Assembly: GCF_032393985.1 (NCBI RefSeq)
Contig: NZ_CP135918.1
Span: forward strand, 6,697,724-6,761,723
Length of the DNA: 64,000 nt
Direction of reading: 5' to 3'
Source: Fischerella sp. JS2
Lineage (GTDB): Bacteria > Cyanobacteriota > Cyanobacteriia > Cyanobacteriales > Nostocaceae
Part shown: positions 27,072 to 35,033 of the stretch, piece after piece
Layout: each line of letters starts with the position of its first letter
Position numbering within the stretch: position 1 is the first letter of the stretch
Made by a program: the position numbers and the translations under genes
Notes under the pieces: model-generated
Seen by the model: the letters and a program-made list of their open reading frames with translations, nothing else
The model's database searches: none
Told to the model about the DNA's origin: nothing

Positions 27072-28280
27072 ATGGAAAAAATAGAACTAGCTATAGTAAT
27101 TGTATCTTTATTAATTTGGATAGGATTACTAACTCTGTGGGGACAATTTTGGCAGACAGACCAACAATTAGAAGTCACAGAAACTCACTTAGAAAAATTA
27201 CCATCAGTTTGTGCAGTAATTCCAGCACGTAATGAAGCAGATTTGTTGCCAAAAACATTGCGATCGCTCCTTCGCCAAAACTACCCAGGTTTGTTTACCA
27301 TCTTCTTGGTAGATGATCACAGCACAGACGGAACTGCTAAAGTTGCTCAACAAACTGCCCAAGCTTTAAATAAAGACCAACAATTGCACGTTATTACTGC
27401 CCAAGCATTACCTCCTGGTTGGAGTGGCAAACTCTGGGCAATGGAACAAGGTATTAACAAAGCTACAGCAACACTCGAATCAGATTACTTGCTGCTTACC
27501 GATGCAGATATTGAACATGATCCAACAAACCTATATCAACTTGTTGCCAAGGCAGAACAGGAAAATTTAGATCTTGCTTCCCTCATGGTACGACTTAGAT
27601 GTGAAAACATTTGGGAAAAACTTTTAATTCCAGCTTTTGTGTTTTTCTTTCAAAAACTCTACCCCTTTCGCTGGGTAAATGATCCCCAAAAATCAACAGC
27701 AGCAGCTGCGGGAGGTTGTATCCTAATTCGCACAGCAGCACTCCAGCGCATCGGTGGTTTGCAAGTGATTCGGCAAGCATTAATTGACGATTGTGCCCTT
27801 GCTCATGCTATCAAATCAGTTAAATCCTCTTCTCTGCCATCCCCCCACTCCCCCAAAATCTGGCTAGGACTCAGTTCTTCAACTCACAGCCTCCGTCCCT
27901 ATCCCTCCCTGTCTCCAATTTGGGGCATGGTTGCGAGGACTGCTTTTACTCAAATGAACTACTCGCCGTTGCTATTAATTGGAACCCTGGTTGGGATGAT
28001 TTTGGTTTATATAGTTCCACCACTGGGTTTGATCGTCGGTGCTTTGACAGGAAATTGGTTAGTCGCACTCACAGGTTTATCAGCATGGTTGCTAATGAGT
28101 TTGGCTTACTTCCCGATGATTCGCTTTTATCAATGTCCTTTGTGGTTAGCTTTCTGTTTGCCAATCATCGCCTTTCTCTATACTTTGATGACTCTCGACT
28201 CTGCATTACGTTATTGGCAAGGACGAGGCGGTGCTTGGAAAGGAAGGGTTTATAGGGCAGAGGGCAGAAGGTTTAACTGA
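27072..28280 (+). CDS. hpnB: HpnB-type hopene-associated glycosyltransferase
   Basis: This 402-residue membrane glycosyltransferase has an N-terminal helix, a GT2 catalytic domain (SVCAVIPARNEADLLPKTL, LVDDHSTDGTA, LLTDADIEHDP, IDDCALAHAIK) and three to four C-terminal helices ending RYWQGRGGAWKGRVYR. The PPGWSGKLWAMEQG segment and the KIWLGLSSSTHSLRPY block are what I associate with HpnB. A proline/serine stretch (VKSSSLPSPHSP, about residues 249-260) interrupts the normal link between AIK and KIWLGL. At DNA level it is C-rich CCCCCCACTCCCCC, like the intergenic repeats, so it is probably a repeat insertion kept in frame. Confidence 0.8.
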   Translation: MEKIELAIVIVSLLIWIGLLTLWGQFWQTDQQLEVTETHLEKLPSVCAVIPARNEADLLPKTLRSLLRQNYPGLFTIFLVDDHSTDGTAKVAQQTAQALNKDQQLHVITAQALPPGWSGKLWAMEQGINKATATLESDYLLLTDADIEHDPTNLYQLVAKAEQENLDLASLMVRLRCENIWEKLLIPAFVFFFQKLYPFRWVNDPQKSTAAAAGGCILIRTAALQRIGGLQVIRQALIDDCALAHAIKSVKSSSLPSPHSPKIWLGLSSSTHSLRPYPSLSPIWGMVARTAFTQMNYSPLLLIGTLVGMILVYIVPPLGLIVGALTGNWLVALTGLSAWLLMSLAYFPMIRFYQCPLWLAFCLPIIAFLYTLMTLDSALRYWQGRGGAWKGRVYRAEGRRFN

Positions 28281-28422
28281 ATATCTGCCTTGAAAATGGG
28301 TGTGGGGGTGTAAGGGTGTAGGGGTGTAGGAGGAGTTAAATTTTCATGCCCTCGTTGTAGGCATAATTGCACGTGAATATCTGTCTTGAAAATGAGTGTA
28401 GGGGTGTAGGAGGAGTTAAATT
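28278..28422. repeat. Imperfect direct repeat downstream of hpnB
   Basis: The phrase TGAATATCTGCCTTGAAAAT...GGAGGAGTTAAATT occurs at 28278-28342 and again at 28374-28422. The difference is mostly in the number of GGGTGTA units between. The first copy overlaps the end of the hpnB-like gene. The rest of the gap to 28608 has no gene. Confidence 0.75.
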
Positions 28423-28608
28423 CAACGTGAGTTCGATAAATACTATCAGACTCAACAATAGACTCGCCCGCAAGTAAACTGCTTCGATAACTGATAACTG
28501 ATAACTGTAAAAGTATTTTTCAAACTTTTCCGGAAATTTATAAATTGCTCATGGTGTTATTTTCAGGGGCAACCCGCAAGTATATGTATCTAAACAAAAC
28601 ACAGAATT

Positions 28609-28920
28609 ATGAAACGCCAAATTTCTTTAATCATCGCTTTTGTACTCTCATTCTTGATGATGTTTAGCCCTGTTGCAATGGCTGATGAGGTTAAAGGTCA
28701 AACTTCAGTGACTACATCAGAACTAACTAAATCAGAAGTAGTTAAAGTCACGCCAGTAGAAAAGAATGAAGCTGATGCAGCTGTAGCACAGCCAAAGGCT
28801 AGTGACTTTTTAGACAAAGGGGAATTGAATCCGATGAAATTAGATGGATGCATGGTTCCGTGTCCAGGTGGATTTTCAGGATATATGCGGGGAGACATGT
28901 GCATACCATGTGGAGGCTGA
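28609..28920 (+). CDS. Small secreted Cys-rich protein, unknown function
   Basis: This 103-residue protein has a clear signal peptide (MKRQISLIIAFVLSFLMM, cleavage near AMA-DE), a Thr/Val/Lys/Glu-rich linker (about residues 26-65) and a compact C-terminal motif CMVPCPGGFSGYMRGDMC followed by IPCGG. The four Cys (CxxxC...CxxC) could bind a metal or form disulfides. The family is not recognised. A truncated second copy of its signal peptide follows 50 bp downstream, so the locus was once duplicated. Confidence 0.65.
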   Translation: MKRQISLIIAFVLSFLMMFSPVAMADEVKGQTSVTTSELTKSEVVKVTPVEKNEADAAVAQPKASDFLDKGELNPMKLDGCMVPCPGGFSGYMRGDMCIPCGG

Positions 28921-28969
28921 CATGAATTAGTGATAAAGTTAGAAAGCGTATAAAACAAGGAGATGCATG

Positions 28970-29023
28970 ATGAAACGCAGAATCTATCTTGTCATCGCTT
29001 TCCCTTTATCCTTCCTTAAGTAG
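28970..29023 (+). pseudogene. Truncated paralogue of the upstream Cys-rich secreted protein
   Basis: ATG 28970, with a good AAGGAG upstream, encodes MKRRIYLVIAFPLSFLK and then TAG. This aligns with the signal peptide MKRQISLIIAFVLSFL of the preceding gene. The mature part is absent, and the following sequence is repeat-rich non-coding DNA. Confidence 0.7.
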
Positions 29024-29154
29024 GGACTTTCTTAAAAGTCAAGCGATCGCACCACGCTTTGATGAGTTTGCTGGGACAAAAAGTTATTATGCTTGGCGAT
29101 CATGAAAAGAGGCGATCGCCTCACTAGTAGTCCACCACATTAATATGAACTGGG

Positions 29155-29187
29155 AGATCCCTGACTTTTTAAAAAAGTCGGGGATCT
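29155..29187. repeat. AGATCCC...GGGATCT palindromic repeat, copy 2
   Basis: AGATCCCTGACTTTTT and AAAAAGTCGGGGATCT form a near-perfect hairpin. Same family as 23302-23332 and 62153-62185. It lies in the 29024-29641 gap, which holds no intact gene. Confidence 0.85.
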
Positions 29188-29395
29188 GGCCCGTCGCAAC
29201 CCTAAAGAACTTATGTGGTCAAGTACTAGTTACTGCATCGAGAAAATAGATCAAGTCAAATTTAATAAGCAAAATGACAAATTGTTTTCTCAAAATGCCT
29301 GATTGCTTTCTCATTTGGCTTAAATGCTTTTTCATTTCACTAATTTACGCAATCATGACAGCGATCGCACTCTTCGCAAAAGCTATTATCTAAAT

Positions 29396-29512
29396 GTAGG
29401 GTGCGTTACGGCTTTAGCCTAACGCGCCGCTTTGTCTAACGGTGCGTTAAGCGCTAAAATGTCATGTTTTCATAACAAATCATCTCGAAAATATGCGCTT
29501 AACACACCCTAC
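29396..29512 (-). mobile_element. 117-bp MITE-like element (GTAGGGTG family), copy 1
   Basis: The ends GTAGGGTGCGTTA and TAACACACCCTAC are inverted, and the interior contains CGCCGC...GCTAAAATG and TTAGGCTAAAGCC-type palindromes. Read on the minus strand, it aligns along almost its whole length with 57303-57414, showing two dispersed copies of one element. No coding capacity. Confidence 0.8.
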
Positions 29513-29641
29513 AGTAATCTTTAATATATAATCTTTCAACTAGAAGCATATAAGTAACATTTTCACAATGTTTCTGCTTACTGACTATCAACAAATAATT
29601 TGTATATGCTGAATCAAATCATTCCTCATTCATAATTGTTT

Positions 29642-32113
29642 ATGAAAAAGCGGAATCACCATTTTTGCATAGCTAGTTTAGTTTCCCTATGCTTTCTGGT
29701 TAAAACCGATTTGATTCAGGCACAAGTTACTTCTGATGGAACTTTATCAACCCAGGTTACAACCACCGATAACTTAGACTTTACAATTATTAACGGCAAC
29801 AAAGTTGGCAGTAACCTTTTTCATAGCTTTAGAGAATTTTCTGTTCCTACAGGTGGTTCAGCCTCTTTTGCCAATGACTTGGATGTTAAGAACATCATTA
29901 ACCGCGTGACGGGAGGCTCAATCTCAAACATTGATGGACTAATTAAAACCAACGGTTCTGCCAACCTTTTTCTCATTAATCCCAATGGTATTGTCTTTGG
30001 CCCAAATGCCTCGTTAAACATCAACGGCTCTTTTTTCGCCAGTACAGCCCATAGTATCAACTTTGCTGATGGCACTCAATTCAGTGCTACTAATCCCCAG
30101 ACAGCACCGTTACTAACAGTCAATCTCCCCATCGGTTTACAGTTTGGCCAAACTGCTCAATCAATCCAAATAGAAGGATCTAATTTACAAGTTCTGCCTG
30201 GTCAAACTTTAGCAATGTTGGGTGGTGATGTATCAGTTAAGGGTAGCAGGCTGTTTGCACCCGCAGGACGAATTGAGCTAGGAAGTGTCGCCCCTAACAG
30301 TTTTGTCAACCTGACTCCAATAGTTGAAGGTTGGGCTTTAGGATATGATGGCGTGCAACACTTCCAAGATATGCAAATATCCCAAGCGGCTTTCATTGAT
30401 ACAACAGGTGAAGGCAACGGTGCTATGCAATTGCGTGGTAGAAATATTGCAATCACTAGCAATTCAATAGTGGGGGGAGTTACCACTGGAGATAAACCAG
30501 GTCAACCTCTAACGATCACAGCCTCTGAATCTGTAGAGGTAAGTGGTTCCAGCCAGGATTCTGCTAGCCAGTTAAGTACTGTTACTAAAGCAACTGGAGC
30601 AGCAAGTGACATTAACATTGCAACAAAGCGCTTGATTCTTCGTGATGGTGGAATTATAGAAACGTCTACTAACGGTTCTGGTCCAGGAGGAAATTTAACT
30701 GTAAATGCCTCTGAATCTTTGCAGGTATTGGGAGGCAGAGATTTTTCTAGCCTCAGTGTTCGCAGTCTCAGTACTGACAAAGATGCTGGGGATGCGGGAA
30801 CGGTGCAGATTTCCACTAAGAACTTGATTCTCCGTGATGGTGGACAGATATTAACCTCTACCCTTGGTGCTGGTAATGGGGGGACTTTGATAGTAAATGC
30901 TTTTGAATCCGTGGAAGCCAATGGTTTAATAGTGCTACCCCGTGCCAGATTTGACACAAATGGTCAAATAGTAATAGAAAATATCAATTTCCCTAGTGGT
31001 TTACTTGCCCAGACCATAAAATTCGGATTTGTCACACCCACAGGCAAAGGCGGGGACATAATCATCAACACCCAGGGTTTAGTCATCAAAGACGGTGCTA
31101 GTATTTCAGTCGCTGCTGTTAACGGTAGTCGAGGTCAGGCAGGAACATTAGATATCAATGCCTCGGATTTTGTAACAGTGACAGGTTCTGCCATTGGTCG
31201 GAACAATCAAACTGTTCCCAGCACCCTACTAGCTAGAAGTGAAGGGCCTGGTAGTGCGGGCGACTTGAGAATTAACACAGGGAAGTTGACTGTCCAAAAC
31301 GGGGCAGAAATTAATGCCAATAGCCAAGGCTCAGGCAGAGCGGGCAACCTTGATATTACAACTGATAACTTGCTGCTAGACAATCAAGGCAAACTCACTG
31401 CTAATACTACAGGCGGACAGGGAAATATCAACCTACACTCTGGGACTTTAATCTTACGTCGTGGCAGTGGCATTACCACCAATGCTACTGGAAACAATGT
31501 TACTGGTGGCAATATTAATATTGATACAGACAATTTAGTTGCAGTTCCCCAAGAAAATAGTGATATTACTGCCAACTCTCAGGACTTCCGGGGGGGTAAT
31601 GTCACCATCAATGCTCAAGCTATCTTTGGCACGCAGTTTCAGTTAAAACCCACACCTTTAAGTGATATCACCGCCACTGGGGCAAATTCCCAGTTAAATG
31701 GCAATGTCCAAATCAACATTCCAGATGTTGATCCCAGTTCCGGCTTAGTGGAACTATCAAATATTCCTATCGATCGCACTCAACAAATAGCACAAGCTTG
31801 TTCGGCTGATCAAGGCAATAAATTTATCATCACGGGGCGTGGCGGCTTGCCATATTTACCAAATGAAGCGCTCCGTACTCAGAATACAGTACCACTGCCT
31901 TGGGTAAGGCTCGACCATCGGCAGGTGGAAAGAAGGAGAGAGTCATTACCCAAGTCGCCAATTTCTAATCAAATTGTTGAGGCTACTGGTTGGGTAGTTG
32001 ATAAATCTGGGGAGGTGGTATTGGTAGCAGCAAATACTACACCTGTGAGTTCTTGGTCAACTCCCGCAGTTTGTCCGGGGGCAGATAATCCCACCCGCCT
32101 AACAGCACCCTAA
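29642..32113 (+). CDS. Two-partner secretion, filamentous haemagglutinin-like exoprotein (TpsA)
   Basis: This protein of about 823 residues has a signal peptide (MKKRNHHFCIASLVSLCF...QAQ) and a TPS/haemagglutination domain (about residues 30-260) with the hallmark FLINPNGIVFGPNASLNING and TPSA-like SFREFSVPTGGSASF. Long beta-helix repeats follow (RDGGIIETSTNGSGPGGNLT-type), then a cyanobacterial C-terminal region (AQACS...FIITGRGGLPYLPNE...VEATGWVVDKSGEVVL). It would be exported by a TpsB/FhaC pore not encoded here. The last residues (GADNPTRLTAP) come from a dispersed repeat (32079-32189). Start: ATG 29642 rather than the TTG six bases upstream. Confidence 0.88.
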   Translation: MKKRNHHFCIASLVSLCFLVKTDLIQAQVTSDGTLSTQVTTTDNLDFTIINGNKVGSNLFHSFREFSVPTGGSASFANDLDVKNIINRVTGGSISNIDGLIKTNGSANLFLINPNGIVFGPNASLNINGSFFASTAHSINFADGTQFSATNPQTAPLLTVNLPIGLQFGQTAQSIQIEGSNLQVLPGQTLAMLGGDVSVKGSRLFAPAGRIELGSVAPNSFVNLTPIVEGWALGYDGVQHFQDMQISQAAFIDTTGEGNGAMQLRGRNIAITSNSIVGGVTTGDKPGQPLTITASESVEVSGSSQDSASQLSTVTKATGAASDINIATKRLILRDGGIIETSTNGSGPGGNLTVNASESLQVLGGRDFSSLSVRSLSTDKDAGDAGTVQISTKNLILRDGGQILTSTLGAGNGGTLIVNAFESVEANGLIVLPRARFDTNGQIVIENINFPSGLLAQTIKFGFVTPTGKGGDIIINTQGLVIKDGASISVAAVNGSRGQAGTLDINASDFVTVTGSAIGRNNQTVPSTLLARSEGPGSAGDLRINTGKLTVQNGAEINANSQGSGRAGNLDITTDNLLLDNQGKLTANTTGGQGNINLHSGTLILRRGSGITTNATGNNVTGGNINIDTDNLVAVPQENSDITANSQDFRGGNVTINAQAIFGTQFQLKPTPLSDITATGANSQLNGNVQINIPDVDPSSGLVELSNIPIDRTQQIAQACSADQGNKFIITGRGGLPYLPNEALRTQNTVPLPWVRLDHRQVERRRESLPKSPISNQIVEATGWVVDKSGEVVLVAANTTPVSSWSTPAVCPGADNPTRLTAP

Positions 32114-32189
32114 GCGAGATTACTTAGGGTTGAGGAGGGGTCTGATACTATTGGTGTGTTGCATTCTTTTTCCAAATTGGTATTAAATC
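32079..32189 (+). repeat. 110-bp dispersed repeat, copy 1, overlapping two gene ends
   Basis: GGCAGATAATCCCACCCGCCTAAC... through ...GTGTTGCATTCTTTTTCCAA and TTGGTATTAAATC matches 34402-34519 throughout. It supplies the last 11 codons and stop of the haemagglutinin and the last codons of galT from the other side. An internal CCCTAAG/CTTAGGG hairpin could serve as a terminator. Confidence 0.8.
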
Positions 32190-33289
32190 TCTAACAAAGC
32201 TTGAAACTCGATATTTACAGCTACCGCCTGCAACTCCTTCGCCTTCTCTTCTGGTAAAGCATCATTAACAAACATTCCGGCAGCAAGTTCCGTTCCCGCC
32301 AGATACTTAAGTTTGTTGCTTGTTCGATAGGGAGGATAAAATTCAGCATGTAAATGGGTCTCCGGATGAGCTTCACCATCTGTTGGCGCAGCAAACCAAG
32401 CCATCAGATAAGGAAACGGGCGATTCCACAAACCGTCATACTTAAGAGTCACAGTTTTTAACGCCCTGGCAAGTCCCCAGCGTTGTTCTGGAGTTAGCTG
32501 ATCAAAGCTAGGGACTGCTTGAATAGGAGTAATCCATACTTCATAAGGGTAACGAGCGCATACCGGGACGAAGGCTACAGCGTACTCATCTTGATAAATA
32601 ATCCGTTTGTTTTCGGTAATTTCCTGTTGAATCAAATCCTCCAGCAAAGAGCGCTGATTTTCTTGGTAAAATCGCCGTTGTTGCTCCAACATCCGTGCTG
32701 GAACTGGTGGAATAAAAGGATAGGCGTAAATTTGCCCGTGGGGATGATGTAAAGTTACACCTACTTCTACTCCCTTATTTTCAAATGGCAGTACGTACTG
32801 AATATGAGGATTTGTCCCCAGGACACTAGTGCGATCGCCCCAAACTTGCAACAGCAAATCGAGGTGATCCAACTCCAGAGAACTGAGGGAGGCGTGGGGG
32901 TTTTGGGTAAAAACCACTACCTCGCAGTCCCCATTAGCAGGTAAGGTTTCCACGATGCTAGTAGGTGGATTGTGTGCAGCTAAGCTCATCGAGGGAAAGC
33001 GGTTACAAAATACCGCCACATCATACTTACCTTGGGGCAGTTCTGTTGGGAACTTAGTGTTACTAGTAGGTGCGAGCGGATTATACTCTGGGGGCGGCAT
33101 AAAAGTCCGGCCTTGACGGTGAGAAGCATAAGCTACCCATTCACCACGTAAGGGATGCCAGCGCAAATGCGGATTTGCCTGTACAGGTTCATTGCTGGGA
33201 CTGGTAGCAGTGATGTTTTCTGGAATCGGGTAACGACTGTATAAGGTCAGTTGCCGACCATCCGGCTTTAGCAGTGTGTGGGAGTACAT
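32183..33289 (-). CDS. galT: Galactose-1-phosphate uridylyltransferase
   Basis: This protein of about 368 residues is of the HIT superfamily and exchanges UMP between UDP-glucose and galactose-1-phosphate (Leloir pathway). The active site HHPHGQIYAYPF (HxH) and the substrate-binding WVAYASHRQGRTF, VFCNRFPSMS and FPYLMAWFAAP are present. The start at ATG 33289 (MYSHTLLKPDGRQLTLY) is preferred; ATG 33307 adds six residues. It is a single gene, with galE 28 kb away on the same strand. Its 3' end is embedded in a dispersed repeat. Confidence 0.88.
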   Translation of the reverse strand: MYSHTLLKPDGRQLTLYSRYPIPENITATSPSNEPVQANPHLRWHPLRGEWVAYASHRQGRTFMPPPEYNPLAPTSNTKFPTELPQGKYDVAVFCNRFPSMSLAAHNPPTSIVETLPANGDCEVVVFTQNPHASLSSLELDHLDLLLQVWGDRTSVLGTNPHIQYVLPFENKGVEVGVTLHHPHGQIYAYPFIPPVPARMLEQQRRFYQENQRSLLEDLIQQEITENKRIIYQDEYAVAFVPVCARYPYEVWITPIQAVPSFDQLTPEQRWGLARALKTVTLKYDGLWNRPFPYLMAWFAAPTDGEAHPETHLHAEFYPPYRTSNKLKYLAGTELAAGMFVNDALPEEKAKELQAVAVNIEFQALLEI

Positions 33290-33437
33290 AAGCGAAACTT
33301 GTTTCATCGGGACTGCCTGCTGCCTTTTCTGAACTATACGCGATCGCTGAAATCATCAAGAAATCATTTAGTGTCAAAAGATACTTCCAATTGGGTGTAA
33401 TTTTACATGGATTTTCTCGTGGAGACTGCTCAATCCA

Positions 33438-34277
33438 TTACCCATTACCAACCCCATGTTGCTTAAACCAAGCCAAAAGACGCTTCCATCCATCAACAGC
33501 CGCTTGTTTCTGGTAGCTAGGACGGTAGTCAGCATGAAAGCCGTGGCCAGCATTTGGGTAAACAATGATTTCAGATGGTTGCTTAGCTGTTTTTAAAGCT
33601 TGCCGCATTTTGTCAACCGTACTCAGGGGTATACCTTCGTCTTTACCTCCATACAACCCAAGGACTGGGGCTTTTAGTGAGGCTGCAACATCAATCGGAT
33701 ACTGAGGCTGAAGCGGTGTAGAGTCACCCACCAAACGTCCGTACCAGGCAACTCCGGCTTTGAGGTTGGGATTATGCGCTGCATACAGCCAAACAATGCG
33801 TCCACCCCAGCAAAAACCTGTAATACCAAGTCGATTCACATCACCTTTTGATTTTGCTGCCCAAGCAACAGTTGCGTCCAGATCGGATAATACTTGAGCA
33901 TCAGGGACTTTTGACACTACCTTACTGATAATTTCTTGAATATTAGTGAGTTTTGAAACATCTCCCTGACGGGCATATAATTCCGGAGCGATCGCTAAAT
34001 ATCCCAATTTGGCAAAGCGACGGCAAATATCCTGAATATATTCGTGAACACCAAAAATCTCTTGCACTACTAGCACAACCGGAAAGCTAGTACCAGAAGC
34101 AGGCATGGCTCGATAAGCGGGAATAGTACCATCAGCAACAGGAATTTTTACTTCACCTGCAACTAACCCTGTAGAACTTGTTTTAATTGTTTGAGCAGTA
34201 ACAGGATGAGTTGCCACAGCAAAACCTGTGGCTAGAGATGCCATGATGAATGTGCGTCTGTTCAAATTCTGAGGCAT
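33438..34277 (-). CDS. Tat-exported dienelactone hydrolase family protein
   Basis: This 279-residue alpha/beta hydrolase has a twin-arginine signal ([18 protein letters not shown], cleavage near AQT). The dienelactone hydrolase triad is visible: nucleophile Cys in GFCWGGR, Asp in GGKDEGIP and His in [25 protein letters not shown] is the conserved oxyanion/Glu segment. Export to the periplasm is unusual for aromatic catabolism, and no catabolic genes are adjacent. It may be a general carboxylesterase. It is a single gene. Confidence 0.85.
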   Translation of the reverse strand: MPQNLNRRTFIMASLATGFAVATHPVTAQTIKTSSTGLVAGEVKIPVADGTIPAYRAMPASGTSFPVVLVVQEIFGVHEYIQDICRRFAKLGYLAIAPELYARQGDVSKLTNIQEIISKVVSKVPDAQVLSDLDATVAWAAKSKGDVNRLGITGFCWGGRIVWLYAAHNPNLKAGVAWYGRLVGDSTPLQPQYPIDVAASLKAPVLGLYGGKDEGIPLSTVDKMRQALKTAKQPSEIIVYPNAGHGFHADYRPSYQKQAAVDGWKRLLAWFKQHGVGNG

Positions 34278-34401
34278 AGTCTAATGTGCTTGGTGTCCGT
34301 TAAAAAAAATACCTCGATTTCATACAATCAGGAATCTTCTATAAGTAATAATACTACTGGTTTATGGCATTAATTTTGAGAAGAATTCAAAAAATATTTA
34401 A

Positions 34402-34519
34402 GGGCAGATAACCCCATCCGCCTAACGGCACTCCAAGCAAGCGAGATCGCTTAGGGTTGGGGAGGGGTTTTCATAATTATTCATGTGTTGCATTCTTTTT
34501 TCCAACTGGTATAAAATCA
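34402..34519 (+). repeat. 110-bp dispersed repeat, copy 2
   Basis: This intergenic copy of the repeat at 32079-32189 has GGGCAGATAACCCCATCC...CGCCTAACGGCAC, an AGCGAGATCGCTTAGGG palindrome and the TGTTGCATTC...TTTTTCCAA tail. It is followed at once by a GAACCACAAAG element. The gap 34278-34638 has no gene. Confidence 0.8.
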
Positions 34520-34638
34520 CGAACCACAAAGAGCGCAAAGTACACAAAGAAAGAGAAAATAAGTTGACCTATCAAAACTTTTGCGATAGACCACTAGTGA
34601 TGTGTTTTCCTAATTAGCATAAACAGAGTGCTATGGTC

Positions 34639-35019
34639 TTAAAAGCCCAACACCTGCATTGATTTTTCAAGTACTTCTTTAGGGCGAAATGGTTTTGTTA
34701 AATATAGATCAGCACCAACATCAATTCCTTTTTGTTTATCAAATTCCTGTCCCTTTGCTGTTAACATCACAATGTAGATGTCAATCATTTGCAGTTCATG
34801 TTTAACAGCGTGGCAAACCTCCAAACCACTCATCTTGGGCATCATCACATCGAGAAAAACCAGGTTTGGTTTTTCGGTTTTGATTATTTCGAGGGCTTCT
34901 TCTCCATTTCTGGCAGTTATTAGTTCAACTCCCTCATCTTCTAGTGCTTCTGGGGCTTGTTCCAACAAGATTAGAATGTTGGGCTCATCATCAACAATGA
35001 GAATTTTCTGGGTCGTCAT
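34639..35019 (-). CDS. Single-domain response regulator (receiver only)
   Basis: This 126-residue CheY-like receiver has the acidic pocket LIVDDEPN, the phospho-acceptor Asp in FLDVMMPKMSG (about residue 57), MLTAKG and the Lys of YLTKPFRP. It has no output domain. It starts 14 bp after the stop of the hybrid kinase, as the last gene of a leftward operon, so it is the likely phosphorelay partner of one of the two kinases upstream. Confidence 0.92.
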   Translation of the reverse strand: MTTQKILIVDDEPNILILLEQAPEALEDEGVELITARNGEEALEIIKTEKPNLVFLDVMMPKMSGLEVCHAVKHELQMIDIYIVMLTAKGQEFDKQKGIDVGADLYLTKPFRPKEVLEKSMQVLGF

Positions 35020-35033
35020 AGGGCTGCAAGCAT

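Noticed and set aside
29821-30957. Several antisense frames of 84-151 residues inside the haemagglutinin gene
   Set aside because: They mirror the repetitive Gly/Asn/Thr codons of the sense gene, and no protein family features are visible.
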